Below are positions 1-11,594 of a stretch of DNA of 64,000 nt, piece by piece. Source of the DNA: Panopea generosa (lineage: Eukaryota; Mollusca; Bivalvia; Adapedonta; Hiatellidae); assembly GCA_029582155.1 (NCBI GenBank), contig CM055897.1, positions 4,943,001 through 5,007,000 on the forward strand. Direction: 5' to 3'. Made by a program: the position numbers and the translations under genes. Position 1 is the stretch's first letter, and every line of letters begins with the position of its first letter. The notes beneath the pieces are model-generated. The model did not search any database. It had not been told where the DNA came from and saw only the letters and a program-made list of their open reading frames with translations.

Positions 1-86
1 GATTCCAATCTTTAATTATATTTTTCATACAGGACTTGTTATATATTATTTGAATGTTTAGTCCAGTACCAGTATTTTCCTGATGA

Positions 87-678
87 GAATGTCGGACGAA
101 GCGTACCACTGCCTTACCGTACCAGGACGAAGCGTACCAGTTTCTAGGACGAAGCGTACCACATATAGATTATATAGGGAAAATTTAATAATATTAATGT
201 ATTGTTTGTTAAACTGTTCAAATATGTATTATGGTATTTTTTTTATCTAATGTTCATCTCGTCTAATTTGCATCGATAAGTACTGCAATATAGCGAAAAT
301 AAAGCGAGAATAATAATAAATTAAATTTTGAAAAGGTCTAGTATAATTTATTTATATTTTTACTGCAGGGATCACACATCTATATGTTTTCTCGTTCTAT
401 ATTACCAAATATACAATTACTATATTGTACTGCTTTTACAATTAATCATGATTAATTAACCTGATAATACCCATTACTACTTTCTTTTTGTCAGATTGCT
501 TTAATTTACCACTGACTTGAGCAAATGATACTTGTTATTCACACCTAGTTGACAACGTATTATCGAGCGTCCCACCAGGTATTTACTACTATATTATATA
601 TATGTGGTACGCTTCGTCCTGAAATGGTACGTAAAGGCAGTGGTACGGAAAGACAGTGGTACGCTTCGTCCAGCACCC
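87..678. mobile_element. Non-autonomous TIR element built of repeated GGACGAAGCGTACCAC words
   Basis: The left side carries three direct copies of the 16-bp word (94, 125, 147). The right side carries two inverted copies (604-619, 656-671), with the shared spacer words GTACCACTGCC/GGCAGTGGTAC. An 8-bp direct repeat CCTGATGA flanks it at 79-86 and 679-686, consistent with a hAT-sized target duplication. No coding potential is seen. Exact ends depend on accepting that duplication. Confidence 0.65.
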
Positions 679-686
679 CCTGATGA

Positions 687-2289
687 CATAACACCATTAC
701 TAGCCATCTAATTGGCCGATTCAGGATAATATGTATACTAGGAAAAAATCAAAATGGCTGATTGTATATCATAAATTAATAACAACTGTTTTGTCAGGAG
801 TTTATCATTTTCAAAGGTATATTTTAGTAGAAATAACTTATAGAAGAATTATTCAGGACAATAAAGTTACTTTATTACTATTTATTATAGACGTCATCAT
901 GTACATGGTTGATAAAGTTTTAGACTTGCGGTAAATTGTATAACCAGTATAATTCCCATAGCAGTTGGAACTCATGGTATATACAATATGTATAGAACTT
1001 AATGTAGGACATGAATTCCCACCTGTAAACCCTGGCAATGTTAAACTAAATATGGTTTCATTTATTCTACTACATTGATACTGAATAATAATTAAAAAAT
1101 GTATTGCAAATTGAATTGTTACAGCAGACATTCAGGACATGCATTCATGTTTTATCATCCGAAACTGAAAGCGCGTTACGGTAGTTTACCACAATAGAAA
1201 GAAGACGCTGCAAAATTCTTTAAATTGAAATGTTTACTCGTGTCTCAATGTTGTTTTTTTTTCATAAAAGATAATTTTAAAGAATTATCAGGGTTTTGTG
1301 TGCATAAAAAATCATCAAATAATATGACAATTCTATACCTTCAATGCCTTGGTGACAGGTCTTTCGATTGTCAACTCTTTCAAGTCATCTGCCAGCGACG
1401 TGGTGGCATCTTTTACATCCATTGCGTTTTTCACCGTGACATTATCTCATTGTTAAGCCAATAAACACTTCCATTAATAATGAACAAATTTATAAGGGTC
1501 TAACTGTTTATTTCAACTCCAAAATAACCTGTGATAAATGTTAGCTTCACTTGACAACACAAGCCGCCATGATGCTCCAAGTAGAGATCTCGTGCAGGTA
1601 CGCGTTCTCGCGGGATTTTCAACACAGAGTAGCATACGGAGTGGGTAATAAAATAAACATTTCTATGCAATAATTTTTTTTTGTTTACCATCCCATTTAT
1701 TTCAGGAAATTAGAACACTATAATAATGGTAGATTCGTCTACTTTTGTTCTGCAATGTCTGTAAAAATAAGAGGTATAAATGTTAAATAGTTATTTTATA
1801 TGTTGCGCACAAAAGTACCTTGAATTTGTCAAATGCAAAATTAATTAATGTTGCATTGTAATGTTGAAAAGAAAAGCAACCCTCCTTTTTTCATTTCTTT
1901 GAAAAACATCTGCATTTATCTCCATTTCACTATGTGCAAATGTTCAACAATCTCAAAACCAGAGAAGCAGTCAATTGGCATTGTGCTGCTTAACCTACGG
2001 GATAAAATGCATTCAATACCAGGGAAACGACTCAATAAATGCATGTTATATAGAAAAATATTGCTTATCATTATAAAGAAACATTCACCCTACTCCAACA
2101 GCTTTAGAACTTTTAATACAGTTCTTATATTTTAAAGTTTTTTATCTTTGTTTTTTATGTAACAATTGAGAGTAAGAGATTATGCTATACTTCGCCCCTG
2201 TGCACCTTTGGTTAAGGAATTTTACAAGAATCTCAAATTCCATGCTTTGGTTAACATCCCATCATTGCATTGCTTTGTATTATTTTGAC
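687..2289. other. AT-rich intergenic sequence, no gene recognised
   Basis: Only short chance frames are present. I saw no conserved protein segment, RNA gene or clear repeat boundary. Confidence 0.5.
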
Positions 2290-4915
2290 TGATTAAAATT
2301 GTCGTATTTTTTGTTTGGTTATCATCCATATATTCCTTTGGATACTATCCCTTGTAATCTTTTGCCTGTTTGCTCTCCCACATATTCCTTTTTGTGGTTA
2401 CTATTCCAGGTATTTCTTTGATTGATTACTATTCCATGTATTCCTTTGTGTCGTTATCAAACTATAGATTCCTTCATTTGATCCTTTGGTTCAATACAAA
2501 TGTATGTAATCTTTTGTGTGGTTACCCTCACTTGTTTGGTTACTATTCCATTGTATTCCTTTTATTGATTACCATCTCTTGTATTCCTTCGCCTGTTTAC
2601 TTTCTTTTGTATTCCCTTGTTTGGTTACCATACCAAGTATTCCTTTGATTGTTTACTATCCCATGTATTCCTTTGTGTAGCTACCAACACATGTATTCCT
2701 TTGTGTAGCTACCAACACATGTATTGCTTTGTTTGATTATCATACTATGTATTCAATTGTGTGGTTCTCATTGCTTTGCTTTGTTACTTTTTCATGTATT
2801 CCTATATGAGAATACCATCATGCATTTACTTGGCTGTATTCCCATGTATTCCTTTGTGTGGTTACCATACCATGTATATCCCTTTATGAGGTTACTATCC
2901 AATGTATTCCTTTGTGAGGTTACTATTCCTTGTATTTCTTTGTGTGGTTACATTTCTGTGTATTCCTTTGTGAGGCTACTATTCCTTGTATTCCTTTGTG
3001 AGGCTACTATTCCTTGTATTCCTTTGTGTGATAATAAGTCTCTGTATTCCCTTGTGAGGTTACTATACCTTGTATTCCTTTGTGAGACTACTATTCCTTG
3101 TATTCCATTGTGTGGTAATAAGTCTCTGTATTCCCTTGTGAGGTTACTATACCTTGTATTCCTTTGTGTTGTAATAAGTCTCTGTATTCCTTTGTGGAGA
3201 TACTATTCCTTGTATTCAATTGTGTGGTAATAAGTCTCTGTATTCTCTTGAGAGGCTACTATTCCTTGTGTTCCTCTGAGAGGCTACTGTTCCTTGTATT
3301 CCTTTGTGAGGTTACTATCTCATGTATTCCTTTGTGTCATTACTTTTCCTTATATTACTTTGTGAGATTACTATTCCTTGAATTCCTTTGTGTGGCTACT
3401 TTTCCTTGTATTACTTTATGAGGTTACTATCCCATGTATTACTTTGTGAGGCTACTATTCCTTGTATTCTTTTGTGAGGCTATTATCCCTTGTCTTACTT
3501 TGTGAGGTTACTATTCCTTTGTTTGGTTACTATTCCATTATTCCTTTGTGAGGCTACTATTCCTTGTATTCCTTTGTGTGGTAATAAGTCTCTGTATTCC
3601 CTTGTGAGGCTACTATCTCATGTATTCCTTTGTGAGGCAACTATACATTGTATTTCTTTGTGTGGTTACTATTCCTTGTATTCCTTTGTGTGGCTACTAT
3701 CCCTTGTATTCTTTTGTGTGGTAATAAGTCTCTGTATTCCCTTGTGAGGTTACTATCTCGTGTATACCTTTGTGAGGCTACTATTCCTTTGTGGGGCTAC
3801 TATTCCTTGTATTCCTTTGTGTGTTAATAAGTCTCTGTATTCTCTTGTGAGGCTGCTATCTTGTGTATTCCTTTGTGAGGCTACTATTCTTTGTATTTTT
3901 TGTGAGGCAACTATTCCTTTGCGTGGTTACTTTTCAATGTATTCCTTTGTGTGGCTACTATCCCTTTGTGAGGCTACTATTCCTTGTATTTCTTTGTGGT
4001 GAGGTTACTATTTTGTTTATTCCTTTGTGTGGTCATAAGGCCCTGTATTCTCTTGTGAGGTTATTATCTCATGTATTCCTTTGTGAGGAGGCTTCTATCA
4101 CTTGTATTCCTTTGTGTGTCTACTATTCCTTGTATTCCTTTGTGAGGCTACTATTCCTTGTATTCCTTTGTGTGTCTACTATTCCTTGTATTCTTTTGTG
4201 AGGTTACTGTTCTTTGTGTGGTTGTAAGTCTCTGTATTCCCTAGTGAGGTTACTATTCCTTGTATTCCTTTGTGTGTCTACTATTCCTTGTATTCCTTTG
4301 TGAGGTCACTATTCCTTGTATTCCTTTGTGAGGCTACTGTTTTTTGTGTGGTAATAAGTCTCTGTATTCCTTTGTGAGGTTTTTATCTTGTGTATTCCTT
4401 TGTGAGGCTACTATTCCATGTATTCCTTTGGGAGGTTATGTCCCTTGTATTCCTTTGTGTGGCTACTATTCCTTGTATTCCTTTGTGTGGTTATAAGTCT
4501 CTGTATTCCTTTGTGAGATTACTATTCCTTGTATTCCATTGTGAGGCTACTATTTCATGTATTCCTTTGTGAGGCTAGTATTCCTTGTATTCCTTTGTGA
4601 GGCTACTATCCCTTGTATTCCTTTGTGTGGCTACTATTGCTTGTATTCCTTTGTGTGGTAATATGTCTCTGTATTCCTTTGTGAGGTTACTATTCCATGT
4701 ATTCCTTTGCGTCATAATAAATCTCTGTATTCCTTTGTGAGGCTACTATTCATTGTAAACCTTTGTGGGACTACTGTTCCTTTTATGTCTTTATGAGACT
4801 TCTATTCCTTGTTTTCCTTTTCGAGACTACTATTCTTTGTATTCCTTTGTGAGACTACTATTCCTTGTATTCCTTTGTGTGGTAGTACATCTCTGTATTC
4901 CTTTGATATATCAGG
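2290..4915. repeat. 28-bp minisatellite array, about 2.6 kb
   Basis: The basic unit is CTACTATTCCTTGTATTCCT followed by TTGTGAGG (28 bp). It is degenerate at the left (from ~2290) and more regular from ~2870. A variant with TGTGGTAATAAGTCTCTGTA recurs as a higher-order unit. Because 28 is not a multiple of 3, the array cycles through all frames and yields overlapping frames of up to 168 codons rich in PCIPLC/SLVRLL. These are not genes. Confidence 0.9.
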
Positions 4916-6368
4916 ATTTTTCAAAATTTTAAAATTGCCTGAAATATTTTATCATGCCTATATCATTATACTCACTAACCCACATTGCCAAATGGATATT
5001 TATTTAAACATGCCATAACAATTTATTGAAAAAGGATTTCCAAACTTGGGCACATATCTAGGTTAGACTAAAACAGATTTCCCACTTAAAATTGCAACAT
5101 ATTTTGTGACTATTAAATGAGTGACATGTTATCATTTTGATTTCAATTGGAACCGTTATACAGGTTTACTTGTAGTAAAAATTGTTTCATCTTAGGAGTC
5201 TGAATGACAATGTAAAGGTAATCGAGCAGTATATAAAAGCTGTCCATTTTTAGAATGGTGATTTCATTTCAAGTTTACCACTCCAATTAAATATTGATTT
5301 CGTCACGTTTTATTGGATTGACGCACCAAAACATTTGGATTTTATTTATTAATGATAATTAGTTGCTTTTATCCATTTTAAAAATTAATTTATTTTTTAG
5401 GACATTTATAGCATTTTTTCCAGACATATGTATAAAAAAACAAAGTTTAATTTATGATGTTTATTTTCGACATTTTATAGAAAGTTCAGAGTTTGTAATC
5501 AACAAAAACTTTATGCCAATATTAAGACAGTTTATCAACCAAAAAACAACAAAAAATGTTTTACCCCATCCTAAAAAGTTGTTAATGTAAGGTTGTATTT
5601 GTTGTGTATGTTCATCGCCAATGTTATATAACAGTGGTAGCATTTTGACAGATTTATTGACCTTTCCTGCATGTGCTTTGTTCAATATTCTAACTTGGGT
5701 AATCGGCATTCCAGCAGATGCTTAAGACAACATTTACTTGAAAGGAAGACTTGCAAAATTAAGATATCTCCTTATTGCCCTCTAACCACATTCAAATTTT
5801 CACAATCCTAGCTTGGATACTTTTTGAGTACTGGTTATCATTCTGGATGTACAGCCGCATGGAAGTTTGCCGGACAGAGGACAGAGCGTAAACCTATAGT
5901 TCTCATTGGTAAAACCAGCACGGGACAATGGTATTGATTTGGTTAATTGGATAAATAAAGACCTCATTTTGGAATATTAAAGCACAAATCATACGTATGA
6001 ATATAATACATGTTTTTATTCATCTGAGATGGTGTAAGCAATCAAAACATTCATGTTAGCCATATAACAATTAACAAGATCATTAATCAACAGAAAAAAA
6101 TCATTCCTTACCCACATTTGAACAATCATGTTCAGCAAGGCTGAGTTCATTACAATATCATATAATGCATAATACAAAAGTAGCCACCACTAGTAACTGT
6201 ACTGATAGTCTCAAGACCACCACATACTTCAACATACAGAAGCATGTGCTATTGTTGAATATTTTTATGGATTAGGCCATAACAAATTAATAGCTAGAGT
6301 ATCATCCCCACCCCCTAATTTTCATGCCGTCCCAACCCTTTTTATTTTCATAAAAAAAAATAAATTAA
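4916..6368. other. Intergenic, no gene recognised
   Basis: AT-rich sequence with short frames only. I saw no homology or repeat structure. Confidence 0.45.
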
Positions 6369-7111
6369 ACAATAGGGCCAAGATGGCCCTATATCGCTCA
6401 CCTGACTGACCTTGAGTCACCCAACTTAAGTAGATTATATAATACATGTACACTCAAAATTCTAGAAAAACGTAGATGTAACAGATGTGTAGAAGAGTTC
6501 AAACTTGGCAGAGGTTCACACATGGTAAATGTCAGTGAAATTACATCAAAATCAGGTCAGTAGATTCTGACAAGAAGGCTTTTGAAGTTTTTACTATAGC
6601 TGCCTATATAGTAAACTTGCACCTCACTGTGGCGGTTATGTTTTTTAACAAATCACAACAGCTTGAACAAACTTGGTAAAGGGTCACCAAAGGAACATTT
6701 CTGCGAAATTGTTTTAAAATCGATCAAGAAGAATTTTTAAGTTTTTACTATAGCTTAAATAGTAAACTAACCCCACCCCCTGGCCACCATGTTTTTTAAC
6801 AAATCACTAAGGTTTGAACAAACTTTGTGAAGTGTCCTCCAAGGAACAATTCTGTGAAATTATTTTAAAATCGAGCCAGTAGTTTCTGACAAGAAGATTT
6901 TTAAAGTTTTTACTAATTAAACTTGCCCCACCCACTGGCAGCCATGTTTTTTGACAAATCACCCAAGGAACATTTCTGTGAAGTTATATCAAAATTGGCC
7001 CAGTGGTTTCAGAGAAGTTGTTAGAAGCTAAAAGTTGACGACAGATGACAAATGATGGACACCAGGCGAACACAAAAGCTCACCTGTGAGCCTTTGGTTC
7101 AGGTGAGCTAA
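6369..7111. mobile_element. Dispersed repeat, 'GGGCCAAGATGGCCCTATAT' family
   Basis: It begins with a small palindrome-like GGGCCAAGATGGCCC and ends with CTCACCTGTGAGCC...CAGGTGAGCT, itself an inverted repeat. Three internal sub-repeats contain CCATGTTTTTTAACAAATCAC-like sequence. Relatives occur at 38980-39062 (right end only) and 50560-50880. Non-coding; class unknown. Confidence 0.65.
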
Positions 7112-8861
7112 AAAATAAAACACTCCCCCTTTTGAAGAAAAATTTGGATGAAAATCTGGCAATTAATATATAATGGCCTTATAACAATTTCAAAGTTAAT
7201 TATTTTCATAAATTTACTGTTAAAAGTAAAATTTAAAATCATAATTTAAGTGTTATCAACTGTAAAATTGTTGGTTCAAATAACAATTATCAATCATGTT
7301 TTAGTACTGCTGGGGTGCATTTCACAAGATAAAAATGTTAATGTAAACAAACAATTATTCATAATAATTTTACTATTCATCGAAATGGACACGAAGTTGG
7401 TTCAAATAGTGAGAAAATCATATACTTTCTGGAAATACAATAATTTTAAACAATGATCTAAATTGAATATACAACTGAGATATGGAGATTTTTTATCTGA
7501 AGTTATTTTGTGAAATGCAGCCCTGATACATTCACATATGACAGCGAATACACATAAATTTCAGTGTTCGCGCTCGTGGTATGTTAACTAAGTGGCAGCC
7601 ATATCATTGTTCACACTTGAAATAAAACTTCATCAACATTTATACATAATATTATTGTGCAGAGCCGATGTAATATCGCTATATAATAACTTAAACACTG
7701 CTCTGCAATAAGTAGTTCCGAGAACCACCACTATCTATATATCTTCTATGTATCTCACAGCTTTACTATTACCGCTATATACATTTCACAAATTATACGT
7801 AATACAATATGTGTCCATTTACAGCTGCAGAATACATCATAGCAAATTATGTTGAGTACAATAATAAATTTGGAAGGGGATTGCAAATGGAAGATTTTGG
7901 TTTACCAAGCGACTTTTCACAGAAGTTGTCATTCCATATCCTTGTATCCCTTATTCAACTTTCTGTCCTTATGTTGGATATATCATATACTGACATCTAA
8001 TAACAATTAAAGCTTACACTTGAAAAGAGGTCAACAAAAACAATTTATGGGACACACAGAGAAGTGTACTGGTATCTCGAAATATCAATGGGACCAAGTT
8101 TTGTTAACAATTTCTCTGATTTTCAGAAGAGACAGATGATTTTGGGAGACGTTCTTTGTTCATCAGCTAAGGAGTACAACTACAGAGGAATGGCTGAAAC
8201 AGCATACGATCATTGAAGTTTTGAATGATAATGAAACTGGAAAGCAGTACATTTATTTATATTCACAGTAAAGATCTTGATGTTTGAAAACAAACTTAAA
8301 AGGAAAACTATGGAATATTTATAAAGAAATTGTTTTATCATTAGGAAGCCAAAAATCACGTTTTACCCGTATTTCTATAAAGTCAGATTTTCATTTATTT
8401 TAAAATTTGAAAAGGGACTGATTTTGAAGATCAATTCCACCCCTTACAGCATCATGGTTCTATGTGTATATGAAAAATATACATGAATACACATAGCACC
8501 TGGGGGCTCTCAGAAATCGGTTTATAAATAATATGATAATTAAAAATTACATGCGCAATGTTAGATGCCGTGTATGTTTTTAATTCTGGCTACACTAGCA
8601 AAGGTCAAAGCCATAATGGATGGAAAAGCACAAGAACATTTAGTAAAATGTGGCCATTTAGGCTTGTATACAGTTGTCTAATAAACTAAACAACACATAT
8701 GCGGAGAAGGATAATGCATTTGAGTAAGGGAACAGTTAGTCTTAAATACAATTTGACCAGAGTCGTGGTGTGTTGCAACTGAATTCAGGTTGATGACTGC
8801 TAATATTAATGTTTTTTCTTTTTAAAATTGTATACTTGATATGTGAAATCATTGCCTTTGA
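7112..8861. other. Intergenic; weak exon-like frames only
   Basis: A frame at 7830-7960 and a short frame after a good acceptor (8127-8216) look exon-like but match nothing I recognise. They are described as a finding, not called as a gene. Confidence 0.35.
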
Positions 8862-8986
8862 GAATCACATACCATTACTATTGAGATGAGTTAAGAATCA
8901 CATACCATTACTATTGAGATGAGTTAAGAATCACATACCATTACTATTGAGATGAGTTAAGAATCACACACCATTACTATTCAGAT
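8862..8986. repeat. 33-bp tandem repeat, ~3.8 copies
   Basis: Units start at 8862, 8895, 8928 and 8961. The first three are nearly identical (GAATCACATACCATTACTAT...) and the last is diverged. Confidence 0.9.
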
Positions 8987-9179
8987 ATTTTGTAAATCAC
9001 CAATCAGATTCACTTAAAATTAAAAATTTACCTGGAACAATCCTTGATGAACATTTTAAAACATTATCACTAAATAATACTAATCATTAAGAGTGATGTT
9101 TCATGTTACAATGTTTCAAAATAAATGTTCAAGTTTAGAGCATCAGTTATGTTGGCATTTTTAAACATATTTTAAACAT

Positions 9180-9445
9180 CTTATGCGATACATAACAGGA
9201 GAATTGAATTGGGGTTGAACGTCATTTCCAACACATTTCAGGTTGTATATAGCATATTCAGTTTTACAGGTGGAAGAAGAACTTGGATTGTCACCGAGTA
9301 GAACCGCCACCCTTCTGCAAGTAAGTGCCGAACATTCTAAAATAAAGTTTTTGGACTGAGCAGGACCTAAACCTACAACCTTAACTATGAGAGGTAAATG
9401 ATCTCGAGATGGCGTCCTAGACCACTCGTTCACAGAGGACACTCG
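9180..9445 (-). mobile_element. tRNA-derived SINE-like element, family B
   Basis: On the minus strand a tRNA-like head starts near 9445 with a box-A-like TGGTCTAGGACGCC, followed by a diverged box B near GGTTGTAGGTTTAGGTCC. A body shared with the element at 14935-15190 follows (GGTGGAAGAAGA and TATGAGAGGTAAATGATCT on the plus strand). The 111-codon minus frame across it is not a gene. Confidence 0.5.
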
Positions 9446-9966
9446 TATCAAAAGAACAATCTGTTTTGGTAGTAAATGTGCGAAAAGCTTAAGCATCTAA
9501 AAATTGCCACGACTTCAAATCAACTTTAAATTAGAATACCTTTATTTTTTTATTACATTTAATATCAATCACAGTTTTTAAAATAGAATCTAGAAAAAAA
9601 GAATTTTGCATTGAAGTATTTCTACCAAAATATATATTTTTTTAAAACATAAAGGCCACCTCTTCTGAACCAACTTGTACTCGCACAATTATGCAACATG
9701 TTTTATCATGTTTGTTTCATCACAGAATGATTATATGTAAAGACAGCTAATGTGTATCGTAATTTTCGAAAACCGTTCACTGTTCCATGCACAAGACATA
9801 ATCTGTGTCTGTGAGGCGCTTGCACTAATCATGAACAGCAGATGTAAGAAAACACTTTTGCTGTTCAGAAAAAATTGATCAAGACCCTTTTTCCATTTAT
9901 GCTAAGGGCTCTACCCAGAAAGACTTGGTGTGATTTGTATAAGTTGTAATAAATTAATCAGTTTAA

Positions 9967-10183
9967 CCCATTGCTCCATAAGCATTTTCTCAGACTCTTT
10001 CAAATTGAAAGCATTAATTCACCACGTATCAGTTATGGGTGAATTATGTTTATATTAACTGACAGAGGGGAAAACAGTGCAGGAAGTGTTCAGATTGCTC
10101 GTTACAATCTGATCTCTTCATGCACTGTTTTCAGAAGCCTTCTGTGATTGGTGTGGGAAAATGCATATCTATGGAGTAAAGGG
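9967..10183. mobile_element. piggyBac-like MITE with TTAA duplication
   Basis: TTAA (9963-9966) is followed by CCCATTGCTCCATAAGCATT, and the right end reads GGAGTAAAGGG then TTAA (10184-10187). The inverted repeats extend imperfectly for about 28 bp to GCATTTTC/GAAAATGC. TTAA targets and CCC...GGG ends are characteristic of the piggyBac superfamily. Length 217 bp; no coding capacity. Confidence 0.8.
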
Positions 10184-10187
10184 TTAA

Positions 10188-11457
10188 ACTAAAACTTTTT
10201 AAATGACTGAAGACAAAATTTCCAGATTGCTGAATAAACTTGAAACTGTCACTATGGATGTGACAATACTATAGAACCCAAACAGTTCATGTTTAATCTC
10301 ATTGATAGTTTCTATTAGACCCAACAATAGTATAAATGGAAGTAAGTAAAAGATATGAAATATCAGTGCAGGAATTTGCTATATACTCTATACTTTCTCT
10401 GGGGCAACCCTTAGGTGACTGTCACACTTATTTTTTGGACCCTTTGCAACACAATTCTTACAATCTCCGCTACACTCTATTTCCTAAAAACAACCTTGCT
10501 ATACTAGAAACCTTGCACAACCAGGTGTCATTTCTTTGTCTCGGCTTCAATTTTCTGAATATAATCAAAATTCTAACATTTAAAATAAAATTTTGAACGA
10601 ATATTATTTGCTATAAAACACATGCGGTTGAAGAAACCAATGAATAAATCTGTTTTGATCCAAGTGTCACACATTTATAATTTTTGCAAACACAATCGTA
10701 TAATGCTATATGCCTACATTAAATGTATCTATTTTCAGATAAATATATTATACACATGTTATATATAATTTGTTACATCATACTGAGAGAGGCAGAAAAT
10801 AACCTTCCGTCAGTAAACACCGAGTAAAATTGACAAACACATAAAATTTTTGAATGTAATTTTTTTCTTTATATTTTCCCTGGGAGTGGCTTGGAATATT
10901 TGAAACTTTTACATAAATATTTCTAATTTTGCTCTGCTATTGACATGTATATTTGCATAAACACAAAAGCATATATCAACAATAACTCAAAAATATTTAC
11001 AGCAAAACAGACCAGGGAATCTGTATGGTAAAGAACTAAATACGATACAGTCACATATTGTAAACAATAATACTTGGACTTTGCCTGCAAATTCCAATAA
11101 ACATAAACAATACATGTATATAACAGAATCAACCATATTGCAGTACAAATGAGCCTGGACAAAAAAATAAGTTGTCCCTTTGTCAGATTGTTGCATTGAT
11201 TTAAAAAAGTCAATGATTTCTAAATATCTAAGCAACTTACATCAACCTTATATGCAGAGCTTCAAAATAAAGTGCAGAATAATTACTGGAAGAATGGATG
11301 ATTAGATGGCCATTTTATATTATAGGAATGACTTACAATATATCTTATATTCCTATTAAATGCCCCCAGCCTTGACATTTACCAATGTGGGAGGGGGGAG
11401 TTTTGCTAAACATTTTCTTTTTAACATAAAAAAACAAAAATGTATGCAATCCTACTG
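10188..11457. other. Intergenic, no gene recognised
   Basis: AT-rich sequence. Frames at 10336-10596 and 10923-11235 lack any family similarity I can see. Confidence 0.45.
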
Positions 11458-11594
11458 ACCTGACGCGGATTGTCAATCAAACAAGTTGATAATCCAATCA
11501 GCACTTGATTTTGGTTCCAGTGTCACCATTTTCCTTAGACAAGCTTGGAGAAACATGGCCAGTGGGTGGAGCGCTAGTCCCTCTCGCGTCAGGT
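11458..11594. mobile_element. Short inverted-repeat element (ACCTGACGCG ends)
   Basis: ACCTGACGCG at 11458-11467 is mirrored by CGCGTCAGGT at 11585-11594. The interior (CAATCAAACAAGTTGATAAT and CCATTTTCCTTAGACAAG) recurs in a diverged copy at 11875-11965 without those ends. No clear target duplication. Confidence 0.5.

Noticed and set aside
2370-4572. Series of overlapping plus-strand frames encoding Cys/Leu-rich repeats, up to 168 codons
   Set aside because: They are the 28-bp minisatellite read in rotating frames; no start context, no homology, and every frame is equally open.
9161-9496. 111-codon minus-strand frame
   Set aside because: Lies across a tRNA-derived SINE head and body; no protein similarity.
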